Of a stretch of DNA of 64,000 nucleotides, positions 21,145 to 32,008 are shown in pieces. Made by a program: the position numbers and the translations under genes. Source of the DNA: Cryoendolithus antarcticus. Lineage: Eukaryota; Ascomycota; Dothideomycetes; Cladosporiales; Cladosporiaceae. The stretch lies in contig NAJO01000052.1 of assembly GCA_002077065.1 (NCBI GenBank), positions 62,001 through 126,000 on the forward strand. Direction: 5' to 3'. Each line of letters begins with the position of its first letter. Positions within the stretch are counted from its first letter, which is position 1. The notes beneath the pieces were generated by a model that was not told the DNA's origin, made no database searches, and was given only the letters and a program-made list of their open reading frames with translations.

Positions 21145-21604
21145 CGTCGGGGAGTGATAGAATCAGCAGCGATGCGTGATGCGGCGGATATAGATATGCC
21201 AAGGGCTGCGATTATCATGCGTCGAGAGCTGCTTTGGAGGATAGATGCATCACAAGAGACTTAGGCATCACATATTCATGTCGTCGCTCCAATCACGTCT
21301 TCCTTTGTAGTCCAAATGATACCGACATCACGGTCTTTTGTATTGGAGGGAGCCACTCAATGTATAGGTTTACGTATTGCGCGAGTCGGAGATGTAGAGT
21401 CGCTGTGGTCAGGGCACCTGGCGATGTGGTAAGAGGAATGCAAAATGCCTCACCCAAAGCACGTAAATGCCTCAAATCTCGACACACGCCTCTTCGCCTT
21501 GGCTCGACAGCACGACTCGCGACACTGAGTGGTTGATGACTCTCTGTACAGTGCTATCGTACAATTTGTCCATATACATCGTCATGCTCCGTCTCTTCAA
21601 TCCA
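21145..21604. promoter_or_regulatory. RING gene promoter and UTP10 3' flank
   Basis: About 460 bases between two minus-strand genes. No specific element recognised. Confidence 0.35.
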
Positions 21605-24600
21605 TCAAGCCAACATTCCCTCCAACCCCTCCCCAGTAACCCCCTCAATCTCCTCCACCCACCTCCCGACCTCCCGTTCAACCCGTTCATCATCATCCTC
21701 CAACGCCTCACTGATAGCCGGCAACATCTCAGGAAGTAGGTTCAACCAATCAAATGTCAATTTCTCTGTAACCGCCCGCTCGACCTGCACAGCTCTCAGG
21801 CGCACTTCGGCGTCTGTGCGGCGGAAGAGCAAGAGAAGAGCGGAGTTGAGAGTCTTGAGGTGGGCGTTGCTAGAAGCGACTGCAGAGGCGAGGGAGACAA
21901 TTGTCGGGATCAGATTTCCGGGTATGGGCGTGGAAGAGGTGAGAAGGGAGATCAGAGGAACGCGAATGGCGTCGAAGCGGTGAGGCGCAGAGTAGAAATC
22001 GTCTTGGTCGTGGCGGAAATTCGCTTCGAGGGCTTCGAGCGTGATAGCCAGTAGTGCCTGCGCTCCTTCTCCTTTTTCAGCACTAGCCTGGCCAGCAGAC
22101 TGCATGACGCTGACGGCGTGCTCGACGATGTAGTCGCCGTAGCTCGTCACGATACTGCCTAGCTGCTCGAACAACCTGGCCGCGAAACTCATAGCTGCGA
22201 CACCGCGATGTTGACGGCCTACGGTGTCGGCTTGAGGCAATTCATCGGTGACCCATGCCATGAGCTGGCTGAAGAACGGCCGAAATGTCGTGTCGTTTAG
22301 CTTGAGTGTGATGTCCATGGCTATCGAGGCTGCAAGGTCGGATGCAGTGGGATCCCAGTTGGCTTCAGTGCCTGCAACGTCCGCCAGCCGTGTTGTGTCG
22401 AATACTTGAAGTAGTATAGCGAAGATTGCCTGTGCATTCTTGCTAACATTGGCCTCGGCATGGAAAGCGTTTGCTTGCTGGAAGATGCCTGCGACGTAAG
22501 CTGAGGCGTCGTCGACCGTCGAGCTGGCTACAGTATCCATCACGCTCGACAAAGAGCGCAGTAAGACTGGTAGATCAAGCTTTCGAGCTGACAGCGTCGC
22601 AAATTGTGTCAATGTCCGCGGCAGATCGTCGGAGGCACAGAGTGCCACGTCCTCAGCACTACTCAGGAATGCGGCAGAAATAACGGCGCCCGTCAGTACA
22701 AATGGCATATGAGCAAGCAGCGCATTGATGAAGCTGAAGACCGCATCCCTCGTAGCAACATAAAGTCCGTCCGCCGTTGCCAACATTTTGCTCTGATGCG
22801 CGGAACGATGTTTCTTAAGATACGCCAACGCAAGGTCCAGGATCTGCGGCACTGCCCCGATCATCGCTTCACCGATGCTCTCGACCATCGTAGCCAGCGT
22901 CAGTAAGCTTCTCGTCCGCAGCGAATCATCCTCACTCTGCAGCGCAGCCTTGCCAACCACAGCATCGACAACAGCCGCACAGGCATCGCGCTCGACCTTG
23001 CCGTACTTCTCCACGATCCCATCGAGACACTCGAGTGCAGCATGCCTGACGCTGACGGGCTGCGATGGTATGAGGAAAGCGGTGCAATTCGGCAACGCTT
23101 CGATGAAGACGCGGCGCAGTGCAGAGTCGCCTTGACGTGCGCTTTGGACGCGGATGGTAAGTAAAGCGAAGACCTGGCAGCGGGTCTGCTCTGATCCGAT
23201 TTGCATTAGAGCGGCGGAGGATGTAATGAAGTCTTCGGTGGGCATGAGACCTAGTAAGGCGCCGAGGAGACCAGTAGTAATTTGCTTGATGGCAGAGGTG
23301 CTGAGGTCGACTGAGCCTTTGGTGATGGGAGTGCGAGGCAGAGCTGCCAAACGTTCCAAGATCTGACCGTACGTGGTTCTCAGGGCTTGTGCCGGCCCGC
23401 CGCCTTTCTGCAGTTCGACACTGAGTTTCTTTTGCAGCGTGGTGTTGCTCAGCATCGGCTGTAGTCCGTTTAGCAATGTCGCAATGCTCTCGGCTTTTTC
23501 CTCTGGGTTCTTCTCGTTGTAGCCCAGTACGACGCCAGCGAGTGCGGGCTTTGGTTCAGAGGCGTCGAGTACCAGCTCCATGTACTGGTCGATGGCCAGC
23601 AGCTGTGTGCGGACTGGAAAGCTGTTAGACAGCTGGCGAATAAACGCACTCAAGGTACTGTCGCCCGAGTAGCGCTCGGTCAGCATGGCAACAACAGCCG
23701 AAAGCACTTCGTTCGATCCGAGCGTCTCGATCAACATTTTGAACGTGCTGAGCCGGCGGTGCAGGGGCATATGCTCGAAGGCTGCAGTGAAGCTCAACAG
23801 CAGCTCCGCAGCGCCTGCAACCAGGTTCTGTCCTTTCTTGCGTAGCGATGTGGCGAGCGGCGGAACAATGCTCTCGACCGTCATGCTGATAACATGCGAC
23901 GAGTATTGATCCGCCTGGCGTAGCGTGTTCGAGCTCATGAACGTGAAGAGTGGCATCACGCTGTGCAGAACCGAATCTGGTACGATCGTGGCGAGCTTGC
24001 TGATCAACAACAGCGCCGTGTTGTGCACCTGTGGACTGTTAGTGACCCTGAGTGCTTCGACAATCAGGTCTGCCCGGATCGTCGAGCGATTGATCTCCGC
24101 TGCTGACTTGGCATCGAACGAACTGATGACTGCGAGTAAATTGCCGAGGAGCAAAGTCTGAACGTAGACGAGATCAGAGTCGGCGACTGCTCGCCACCTG
24201 TGCATCTCGCTGAGCTGGTGGAAGAGACCTTGAAGCAGTTGTGGGTAGAGCTTGGCGTTCTTGACCGCTGTGGTTGATTCGATGAGCTCCAATACAGTGG
24301 TCACACGCCGCAGAGCATCAGCGAGAATCACCGGATCTACTGGAGTCACAATTTCCGACAGCGTCTTGCTAGTTCTGCGCTTCTTTGATGGGCGTTCAGA
24401 CTCTGTGAGACTTGCTGCAGTTGGAAGCTTGTCCAGCATGTGTGTAAGAACGTCGCCTTCCATTCTCACGTCCCGCAGAGTCTCGAGCGCAAGCTTTGAC
24501 GTTTCTCTGCTGGACAAGACAGGATCTCCGTTGACGCTGAGGTCTAGCAATGTATTGGCGAGCGACAACTGAGCTTGTGGCTTCATGGCATTGAAGAGCG

Positions 24601-26953
24601 TCTTGAGGTGCGTGATCGCTGGAACTGCTAGGGTTTGGGCGCCGCTGACGAGCAATTGCTGTAGCACATCAGTCTCTTCTGAAGTGCGGTGACTGAGCAT
24701 AGGCAAGAGATTGTTGTAAAGCGCGACATCACTCGGGCTTGCTTTCCTGGTCGCGATCGCCTTGAGATGCACGACCGCGACCTTAGTGCGTGCGTGACCT
24801 GCCGCTTTGCCTGTACGAGCCAGTATATGCTGTGAGAACGTCTGGATAGATGCGTTGCCAGTCGCGAAAGCATGTGCCGTGAGGAAGGTGCACAGATCAG
24901 TGCGCAGTGAGATCTTGAGAGTCGAACCGTTCAGCTGCTCCGTCAAACTCCGACTGATGAAAGCAGGATCAAGCACAGACTCTCCCAGTAGCGGGACCAC
25001 GGCAACAGAAAGGAACTTCCACACATCTTGTTGCTTGAGTGCGAAGGTTGAAGCGTCGCTTGCCGGTAAGGCAGTCTTCCACCACAGAGCTGTCAAGGTC
25101 TGTGGCGTCTTGCCCAGCTGCCCGCCGTACTGCTGGTACAGCTGCTGCGTCAAAACACTAGCGGCCCTTCTGACAGGCTTCGCAACATCGCTTAGTGCCG
25201 TAAGAGCTGCCGGCAGCAGGTTCTGGTAGTCAAAATTTGTATCAATATCCCCTGCTGCAAGAGTCCTGGTAGCTTCTTGTAACGCCTCCACTCGTGCCGC
25301 AGAGATCTTCGAGGTCGACCACGAGGTGGCCAGGAAGCTCAGATACTCCGGACGAGTAGTAGAGTGAGTCTTGTGCAGAGATGGGATTGTGTATAGGCGT
25401 TGCAAGTGAGCTTTGTCGCCCAGGGCAGCTTCGAGGACGTTGACAAATGGCATTGCATCAACGGCGTATCCGGGAGCCAAGAACGAAATTATGGCATCGG
25501 CTCTTGTAGGCAAGCTGCTGAAGACTTCCTCGAAGCCAAGCTTACTATCAAGCAGTGGCAGCTGGACGACCTCTGGTGCGGGCATGATGGAAAGGACTAC
25601 CTCAGTCGAATCAACCTCAACGCCCAATGCTATAGCATCAACTCCGGCCTTGCTTGCCGCACTCTTGATGTCGTCCAGCCAGGCTCGATCGGTGCTCAGT
25701 TGTCGCAAAAGCCCTCTTCGAACATCGCGTAGGCTACCAGGCTGGGAACCGCTAGCCTCGTGAGCAAGCAGCTCTTGTACAAGCGTTGCGCGATCGCCTG
25801 GCGTGAGGCTCTCGTATCTGCACATTGCGGCAACGATAGCAGGCGACGCCCTCTTACCCGGAGATCTGAGGTAGCCTAGAGCCACAAGCAACGTCAGTCG
25901 GCTCACACGATGCTTCTCTGAACTTTGTCGTAGAACATCGGCAGAGCGGTCATTACTTGCTAAGGCAGATACTACAGCCTTGGGCGTGCTCATGCCCACT
26001 TTGTCTTCGGCAAGCAGTGCGAGGCAGGGAACTCCATCCTCGAAGGTCGCACGTGTCCAGGTCGTAGCCAATGTCTCCATCATTGCGTCCAGCACTTTAT
26101 CGTCTAGGTGCGCTTTGGTTGCGATGAGACTTATGATCGTGCAGGAAGCGAGGTATAGCTCGTCTACACCTGCTACCGAGAGTGCTGCTTGCAGAATCGG
26201 CAATATCCTGGTGAGCACGTCTTCAATCCTCTGCTTGCGCACAGCTGATCGTCCGGACTGCGAGCTGTCCAACATGCCATTGGTCGCCTGTGCCATGAGA
26301 CTGGCCCAAAACCCGATGACTGCACTCGAGTAATGACCTCTCTTCGCTGCATCAAGTATGAACTTGCTGAACCCTGTCGTGAAAGCTGGGGTGCTGATGG
26401 CCGCAGCTACTATAGCGTGTCGCGGAGGGCATTGCAAGGCGGCTTTGTATGGTCGCAGGAAGCTCCACTCCGGTGAGAGCTGGTCCGTGACGATCGAAAG
26501 CACAGTCGGGAATAGGTCATGTGTATGATATGGTAGAAACGCATACAGCAGGGCCGAAGCATTATACTCGTGTGCCCTCCATCTTCGGACCAACCACTCC
26601 ACACTCTTCTGTGCCGGCCGCAGCAAAAGTCTCGCACACACAAGGGCAAGGAATTGCTCCACCACAATGTTAAGCTGATCGTTATCCGCCTGCGTCAGGT
26701 GCTCCCTCTCCTCCTCCACGCTGCTCGGGGCGAACAGTGTCTTGGCGAAGGGACGGAAGCGTGCGTCGAGCTGGCAGAGGTCGTCGAAGCCATCGGCGCA
26801 GATCTGGTACAGTGTATCGAAGCTCTGTTTTGCAGCCTCATGCGGTTCGAAGATCAGCGATTTCGCATGGCGTTGTTTCTGGGCCTTGAGGTTGAGCTGG
26901 TTTGTCGATTTCGCGCTGATCGCTGCGAGCTGGCGCTGGAGTGTGGTCGCCAT
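21605..26953 (-). CDS. UTP10: U3 snoRNP component Utp10 (HEATR1 homologue)
   Basis: Single exon of 1782 aa, the typical size for Utp10 (yeast 1769). It begins MATTLQRQLAAISAKSTNQL, matching the conserved start of the family, followed by the SLIFEPHEAAKQSFDTLYQI region. The rest is an all-helical HEAT-like solenoid, and the C-terminus carries the BP28CT-type region (EKLTFDWLNLLPEMLPAISE, then ALEDDDERVEREVGRWVEEI). It acts in the nucleolus within the t-UTP/UTP-A subcomplex, which binds the 5' ETS and is needed for early pre-rRNA processing and, in yeast, optimal rDNA transcription. A long intron-free frame of this size is itself strong coding evidence. It is divergent, across 302 bases, from an NRDE2-like gene. 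Confidence 0.96.
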   Translation of the reverse strand: MATTLQRQLAAISAKSTNQLNLKAQKQRHAKSLIFEPHEAAKQSFDTLYQICADGFDDLCQLDARFRPFAKTLFAPSSVEEEREHLTQADNDQLNIVVEQFLALVCARLLLRPAQKSVEWLVRRWRAHEYNASALLYAFLPYHTHDLFPTVLSIVTDQLSPEWSFLRPYKAALQCPPRHAIVAAAISTPAFTTGFSKFILDAAKRGHYSSAVIGFWASLMAQATNGMLDSSQSGRSAVRKQRIEDVLTRILPILQAALSVAGVDELYLASCTIISLIATKAHLDDKVLDAMMETLATTWTRATFEDGVPCLALLAEDKVGMSTPKAVVSALASNDRSADVLRQSSEKHRVSRLTLLVALGYLRSPGKRASPAIVAAMCRYESLTPGDRATLVQELLAHEASGSQPGSLRDVRRGLLRQLSTDRAWLDDIKSAASKAGVDAIALGVEVDSTEVVLSIMPAPEVVQLPLLDSKLGFEEVFSSLPTRADAIISFLAPGYAVDAMPFVNVLEAALGDKAHLQRLYTIPSLHKTHSTTRPEYLSFLATSWSTSKISAARVEALQEATRTLAAGDIDTNFDYQNLLPAALTALSDVAKPVRRAASVLTQQLYQQYGGQLGKTPQTLTALWWKTALPASDASTFALKQQDVWKFLSVAVVPLLGESVLDPAFISRSLTEQLNGSTLKISLRTDLCTFLTAHAFATGNASIQTFSQHILARTGKAAGHARTKVAVVHLKAIATRKASPSDVALYNNLLPMLSHRTSEETDVLQQLLVSGAQTLAVPAITHLKTLFNAMKPQAQLSLANTLLDLSVNGDPVLSSRETSKLALETLRDVRMEGDVLTHMLDKLPTAASLTESERPSKKRRTSKTLSEIVTPVDPVILADALRRVTTVLELIESTTAVKNAKLYPQLLQGLFHQLSEMHRWRAVADSDLVYVQTLLLGNLLAVISSFDAKSAAEINRSTIRADLIVEALRVTNSPQVHNTALLLISKLATIVPDSVLHSVMPLFTFMSSNTLRQADQYSSHVISMTVESIVPPLATSLRKKGQNLVAGAAELLLSFTAAFEHMPLHRRLSTFKMLIETLGSNEVLSAVVAMLTERYSGDSTLSAFIRQLSNSFPVRTQLLAIDQYMELVLDASEPKPALAGVVLGYNEKNPEEKAESIATLLNGLQPMLSNTTLQKKLSVELQKGGGPAQALRTTYGQILERLAALPRTPITKGSVDLSTSAIKQITTGLLGALLGLMPTEDFITSSAALMQIGSEQTRCQVFALLTIRVQSARQGDSALRRVFIEALPNCTAFLIPSQPVSVRHAALECLDGIVEKYGKVERDACAAVVDAVVGKAALQSEDDSLRTRSLLTLATMVESIGEAMIGAVPQILDLALAYLKKHRSAHQSKMLATADGLYVATRDAVFSFINALLAHMPFVLTGAVISAAFLSSAEDVALCASDDLPRTLTQFATLSARKLDLPVLLRSLSSVMDTVASSTVDDASAYVAGIFQQANAFHAEANVSKNAQAIFAILLQVFDTTRLADVAGTEANWDPTASDLAASIAMDITLKLNDTTFRPFFSQLMAWVTDELPQADTVGRQHRGVAAMSFAARLFEQLGSIVTSYGDYIVEHAVSVMQSAGQASAEKGEGAQALLAITLEALEANFRHDQDDFYSAPHRFDAIRVPLISLLTSSTPIPGNLIPTIVSLASAVASSNAHLKTLNSALLLLFRRTDAEVRLRAVQVERAVTEKLTFDWLNLLPEMLPAISEALEDDDERVEREVGRWVEEIEGVTGEGLEGMLA

Positions 26954-27255
26954 GCTGGGAAAGCCGAGTCGTCTATGCGACTGTCGAGAGATATGCTATC
27001 CAAGCCATAGCTACTCTCGGACATCTCAAAGCTGCGTCCAAAAAAAGTTATCGAGATGCACAAAAGCGCGGAACAGCTCCCGCCCGGCGGCCTGAGGCAG
27101 CTTCAGGCCGATGCCTGCAAGATTGAGGACATGCGCATTCACTTCCAAGTCCTCTTTCCAAGCCTCATACATATACGCGCGCTCCATCATGACGTCCCAA
27201 CACTTTCTCACCTACACATTATACATACGCCACCAAGTACGGGCGCATCAACACC
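26954..27255. promoter_or_regulatory. Compact divergent promoter, UTP10 / NRDE2-like
   Basis: A 302-base space between two start codons on opposite strands, so both genes must be driven from here. There is a small palindrome-like GCCTGAGGC/GCTTCAGGC stretch around 27090-27112. No known ribosome-biogenesis element is identified. Confidence 0.5.
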
Positions 27256-28097
27256 ATGACAGACCGCGATGAAGCCCGTAGTAAAACCCCCAAGTTCTCA
27301 ACCTTCTCTTCCAGAAAGCCCCCGCGCGATGAGCCAGAGCCATATGACTCTCGCAACAGGCGAAGAAGTGGCGACCACCACCGCGATGATCAACCAAGGC
27401 GGCACCACTCTCATGCCAAACAAACCCACTGCAAGCCTACGAGTCGATCTTCCCACTACGGAGACGAGCGCACTCGACAAGATCGCTCCCACCCCAGACT
27501 CGGTGACCATCGTGTGACTCGCACTCGCTCGCGCAGTCCTGCGAAAGCGCCGCCGGGCAGAGAAGCGTTTTCACGACGCGATCACCGCGAGGCTGCCATC
27601 GATCGGTACGTCCCACCAAAGCCTCGCCACCGCAGCCCAAGTCCACAAAGTCATGAACCAGCAGACTTCTTCGTCATCGACACCAAAGGTGATCTCGACA
27701 ACGTGAAGTACGGTGGTATCTCGAAGTGGAAGGTGCCGAAGTACCATCTCGGTGGTGGAGGCGCAGTACTGGGACTTGACCCACGCTTCAAGATGGATTG
27801 GGCTGCGAGCACGAAGGAAGGCTATGTGCTCAAGCGAGTGCCAAAGCCTGTAACACGCAGTCTGCCCGTTTCGGATCATGAAGTTGCCATGGACGCGGTC
27901 TCGCCTATGGTACCCTCGCAAAAGGGTTCGGGAGCGGACGATGATCAGGGGTCCGACTTACCGAACGATGATGAGGTTGAGCAAGCGTTCGAGGGTATGG
28001 GGCAAGGTGAGTCAACCGTGATATTCGAGTGAGCTGTAGCTAACAAAATACAGAGCCTACGAAGCCGGGGCTCCCGATCGTCACACCCAAGGGCTGA
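27256..28097 (+). CDS. NRDE2 N-terminal-region-like protein
   Basis: Two exons, 27256-28006 and 28054-28097 (264 aa). The intron is 47 nt (GTGAGT...GCTAAC...TACAG); without it the frame would end at 28032. The first ~130 residues are Arg/His/Ser/Pro-rich, like an RS-type nuclear disordered region. A conserved-looking block follows: FFVIDTKGDLDNVKYGGISK, then WKVPKYHLGGGGAVLGLD. This resembles the N-terminal region of NRDE2, an RNA-surveillance factor that binds Mtr4 and is usually over 1000 aa with C-terminal HAT repeats. No HAT repeats are present here, and the frame closes after a short acidic tail ending TPKG. It may be a truncated copy, a split gene or a distinct short family; I judge the resemblance moderate. 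Confidence 0.65.
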
Positions 28098-28795
28098 AAC
28101 GCCCCAAAGGAAAACTGCTAATCGAATGACGGTCGCCTTGTGGTCTGGTTTCTCCGTCGGACCGGTCCTGTGCTTACGAAGAGAGCTCGAGATTCGACGA
28201 TCCATAGCCACCACAGAGCACTCAATGAGGGCATTTTGTGTTCATACTTTGCGGGAGGGATCCAGCGGCATCGATAATTACAGTACAGTTCGATTGTCAA
28301 ATGCAACTTGTTTCGATGCCGATCCTGGACTGCTTGCTGAAACGAACTCGCTACGTGTAAGCATGGGCTTGGCAAATTCGTCAGGATCACTGATCATCTT
28401 GGCCGCAGACTTATACATCGAAATCCTTCAGGATCTTCGTCGTCATCCATGAAGGAGAGCATGCTGCGGGTCGATTGCGGCGCTTCGACGGACAGCACGC
28501 TTTCGACAATGCTGCGGTGACTAAGATATACTTGAGTGACTAAGAGCTGCTCGCACCCATCCCCCATACCACATCCAGTTCGGATGGGATCAAGCATCCT
28601 GCGGGACATCACTGATTTGTGAGCGGCTACCGCCCTATGTACAAGACGCTCAAGAAGCAATCTTGCCCTTATATGAGGGCGTCCGCGTTGCTGAGGTAGG
28701 TTTAATCACACATTTTCCTTTCGACCTGTTTGATCCACGGAAAATTATTCCGCCCTCCATCGCTCGATCGACACATCTTCGAATACTCGAGCGAC
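28098..28795. other. Intergenic stretch between NRDE2-like and NmrA-like genes
   Basis: About 700 bases. I looked for HAT-repeat coding sequence that could extend the NRDE2-like gene and found none. Small ORFs only. It includes the promoter of the NmrA-like gene. Confidence 0.4.
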
Positions 28796-30046
28796 ATGTC
28801 GAGTAACGAACTTCGCAAGGTGCTCATCGTAGGAGTCAGTCCCTCCAGTTGCCATCCTCTTCTACGCCGCTCGAGTCGCTGACGTTACCTGTAGGCTGGC
28901 GGCACCAATATTGGCAACCACATTGCACGTACCCTTGCCGCTGACCCCTACTTCACCGTGTCCGTCCTCTCGCGCAGGAGCGATGCAAGCTACCCGCCAA
29001 ACACGACTGTAGTTTCCATACCTTCCGGGGATGCTTCTCACGAAGACTACGTATCCGCTTTCCGTGGCCAGGACGTCGTAATCTCGGCCATTGGCGCGGC
29101 GGGTAAGCTTAAGGAGAAGACCATGATCGACGCAGCGATCGAGGCGGGTGTGCAGCGCTTCTTTCCTAGCGAATCGGGACTCGATAATACCAATGCAGCA
29201 GCTCGCAAGCTTTGCCCCATCTTCGACATGAAAGGTGGGATGATCGACTATTTGCGCTCGAAAGAGAACAGCGGACTCAGCTGGACTGCAGTGCCTACGG
29301 GAATGTGGTTGGACTGGTAAGACTTTTCCCCATCCACTCTCGCAACACCTTGGATGTTTCTCGTGCTACTATCCGTCGCGCCGCGAGACGCCAAGCCGCT
29401 CAAATGACATCGGTGAGAGACGGCGTAGGTTGGTCGAGCAGGGTCTTTTTCCTTGATGAATCGACCGGAATTTCACTGTAGTGGCGCAGTCTAAGGAAGC
29501 ACAAGAAGCCTCCAGACTTCCGCGGGAGCAGAGGTGCCCCCGAGCGTTGCTCTCAGGCTGACTTGCTGCAGGGCGCTTGATCCATCCCTCGCATTCATAG
29601 GCATTAACATCGCGCACCACACCGTCGACTACTGGGCCCAAGGCAGCCACAAGCTGACCTTCACAACGCTTCCCACAGCCGCCGACGGCTTCCGCCGTAT
29701 CTTGAAGCACCCCGCCGAGACTGCAAATAAAGTCGTACCAATCCGAAACTTCGAAGCATCCCAAGCAGAGATCGTTGCCGAATTAGAGAACTTACAAGGC
29801 GTCAAGTACACTATCACGCACGTAGATAATGAGCAGGTGATCGCGCAAGCTAGGGCGAAGTGGGACGCCGAGCACGACATTATGGCCGCACTTCAGCTCG
29901 TTGCAGCTGGATTTTTGCTCCCGGGGTATGGGTCGAACCTCGTTAACGGTGAGAAGGGAGAGGTTGCTCGTGCGATCATCGAACAGGATTCTGATGCTGC
30001 GATCTTCGAGGATGTGGTGAAGAAGGCAGTGGAGAAGTATACTTGA
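28796..30046 (+). CDS. NmrA-like / isoflavone-reductase-type NAD(P)-binding protein
   Basis: Three exons: 28796-28834, 28895-29316 and 29572-30046 (311 aa). This is an atypical short-chain dehydrogenase with an N-terminal Rossmann motif spread over the first splice junction (LIVG/AGGTNIGNHIA, fitting GxxGxxG). It continues with VVISAIGAAG and the FPSESGLDN segment typical of NmrA/PCBER proteins. Length and layout fit the family (about 300 aa). No catalytic Ser-Tyr-Lys triad is evident, so it may be a reductase of small aromatic substrates or a redox sensor. Intron 1 is 60 nt with donor GTCAGT; intron 2 is 255 nt, unusually long for this window, but its borders (GTAAGA/CTGCAG) restore W-ALDPSLAFIGINI in phase. 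Confidence 0.85.
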
Positions 30047-30522
30047 GTAGTCGAGGCAGGTGTGAGGTTGGTTTCTCTCAAGTACTAGTCAGGTCGTTCG
30101 CTGAGCTACTCGAGTGCGCAGCCTCATTGGCCGCTTGGACCTTCTCGAGCAGAATTCTCGCACTGTCAGTCTTTCTGACCTGCACTTCCGAGCTTCCGCT
30201 CCGCAGCCTCGTTATGATAAGACTGTGAATGCGTGTTGTCGCTTACATTCGCCATCCTTGGCAACATCACGCGATGCTTGGCTGCAGCAATCAATATGCA
30301 CAATCTTGACCGCACCATTGATCCAGTGAGGAATGCCACTCGTAGCCATGCAAAGAGCTCCACTGCTGCATTTCAGCTATGCCTGGCGATCATGGTGACA
30401 TAGTGTGCGAGCATCACGTCGGCAGTCACGCAATAGACTTCGGCTCTGTATAAGACTTCGACGTAAGCATGGTGGGTAGCCCAAACCCTAGCACGAGGCA
30501 GGCAAGAGTTTGGTCCACGAGT
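30047..30522. promoter_or_regulatory. Promoter region of haloperoxidase-like gene
   Basis: About 476 bases. It contains a TCTGTATAAGAC stretch at about 30445 that could serve as a TATA element roughly 75 bases before the ATG. Otherwise nothing recognised. Confidence 0.4.
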
Positions 30523-31828
30523 ATGAAGCTTTCAAACCTCCTTGCTGTCTCCAGTGCAGCGTTGGCCTACGCGGCTTACCCTAACAATATTGTGCAGTAC
30601 TGGGTTGACCAAGCATCACTGTTCGCCAATGGCACAATTATCAACGGCCTCGCTTCTCCACCGTCGGGTTGGTTCAACGCCATAGTCCAAGGTGCCGTGT
30701 ACAAAGCTGCTCTGGATAGCGCCCATGGCTCGCTAGCCTTTCAGCAGCTTGCTGTTTCGTACGCAGCCCACGACTCGCTTGTTTGGACATTTCATGGCAC
30801 CAGACTGTATCCCACGATCGATGCTGCCTTTGCCGCGGTCTTCACGCCCATCGGCATCTCTGCGAATTCATCGGACAACACTCATGCTCGGGCCATCGGT
30901 GAAGCTGCTGCCGTGAAGGTCACTACCGCCCGAAGTGACGACGGCATCAATCGATATGTTCCGTATACGCCGCAGCCAAACTTACCAGGACGCTACCAAG
31001 CTCGACCTGGAGGACCCACAATCCCAGACACGCCGCAGGCTCAGTATCTCCGTCTCTTCGCGGGGCTAGGAAATGTGAAGCGCTACCGTGCGCCGCCGCC
31101 ACCTGCGCCAACTTCACCCGAATTCGAAAAGTACTTGATCCAAGTCTATCAGCAAGGCCGCAATGACTCGACTTATCGATCTGTGTACGATACAGATACG
31201 GCCTGGTACTGGACAGAGAGCAGCCCCATGTAGGTCCGGGCTCGCCTGATCAGCAACTGCTCGCAAGACTGACAATTTACTCAGCGGCTGGAACCGTCTC
31301 GCCAACGGTGTTCTCGGCAATTCGCTCGCCACAAACGTCACAGCCTCCGCCCGCTTCTACGCGATCCTCAACTACGCCCTCGCAAACGCCGCCATAGCGT
31401 CCTGGGACACGAAGTACGCCTACAACTCCTGGCGCCCAATCACTGCACTCCGGTACAATGCCTCCACCTACCTCGCTTCACATACCAAGCTCGTTGACTA
31501 TACCTGGACACCCCTACTGAACCCAACGCCAAACCACCAAGATTATCTGAGCACGCATGCGACCTTCGGTGGGGCGGCAGGAGCGGTGCTGAGTCTGTGG
31601 AATGGTGGGGATCAGGTTAATGTGCAACATAGTAGTAATGTCACGGCTATTGGGAGGGTGATCACGAGGCGGATCACAAGTCTCAAGCAGGCTGTTAGAG
31701 ACAACGGCAACAGCAGGATCTTCGGTGGACTCCACTTTCAGTACGCTAGTGATGTGGGAAGCGAGACTGGCTGGAGAGTCGGCGAAGATACGTGGAAGGT
31801 ATTCGATGCTGAGTGGAATAGGTTCTGA
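30523..31828 (+). CDS. Secreted vanadium haloperoxidase / PAP2-superfamily enzyme
   Basis: Two exons, 30523-31229 and 31285-31828 (416 aa), across a 55-nt intron (GTAGGT...CTCAG). A signal peptide is likely (MKLSNLLAVSSAALAYA), so I start at that Met rather than 18 codons upstream. The vanadate/phosphate-binding triad is intact: K-x6-RP at ~279-287 (KYAYNSWRP), STHATFGGA at ~325-333 in place of PSGH, and SRIFGGLH at ~379-386. These supply the Lys, Arg, acid-base His and the vanadium-linked His known from fungal chloroperoxidase. It could therefore be a vanadium-dependent halogenating peroxidase or an acid phosphatase of the same fold; sequence alone does not decide. Several N-x-S/T sites suggest glycosylation on secretion. 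Confidence 0.88.
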
Positions 31829-32008
31829 GGTAAACGTAGGGCGATGACTAGCGTGGCTCATCCGGGGAGAGTGCTGATGCGCCAGTGAGACGGACTCGGG
31901 AGCCTTTGCGTCACCATCATGCGTTTCGAGCTCCGCGCGTACGCGAGCATTCCGTCCATGACATACATAGTCACTATACAATTCACCTCCCTAGCCCCAA
32001 CCCTCTCG

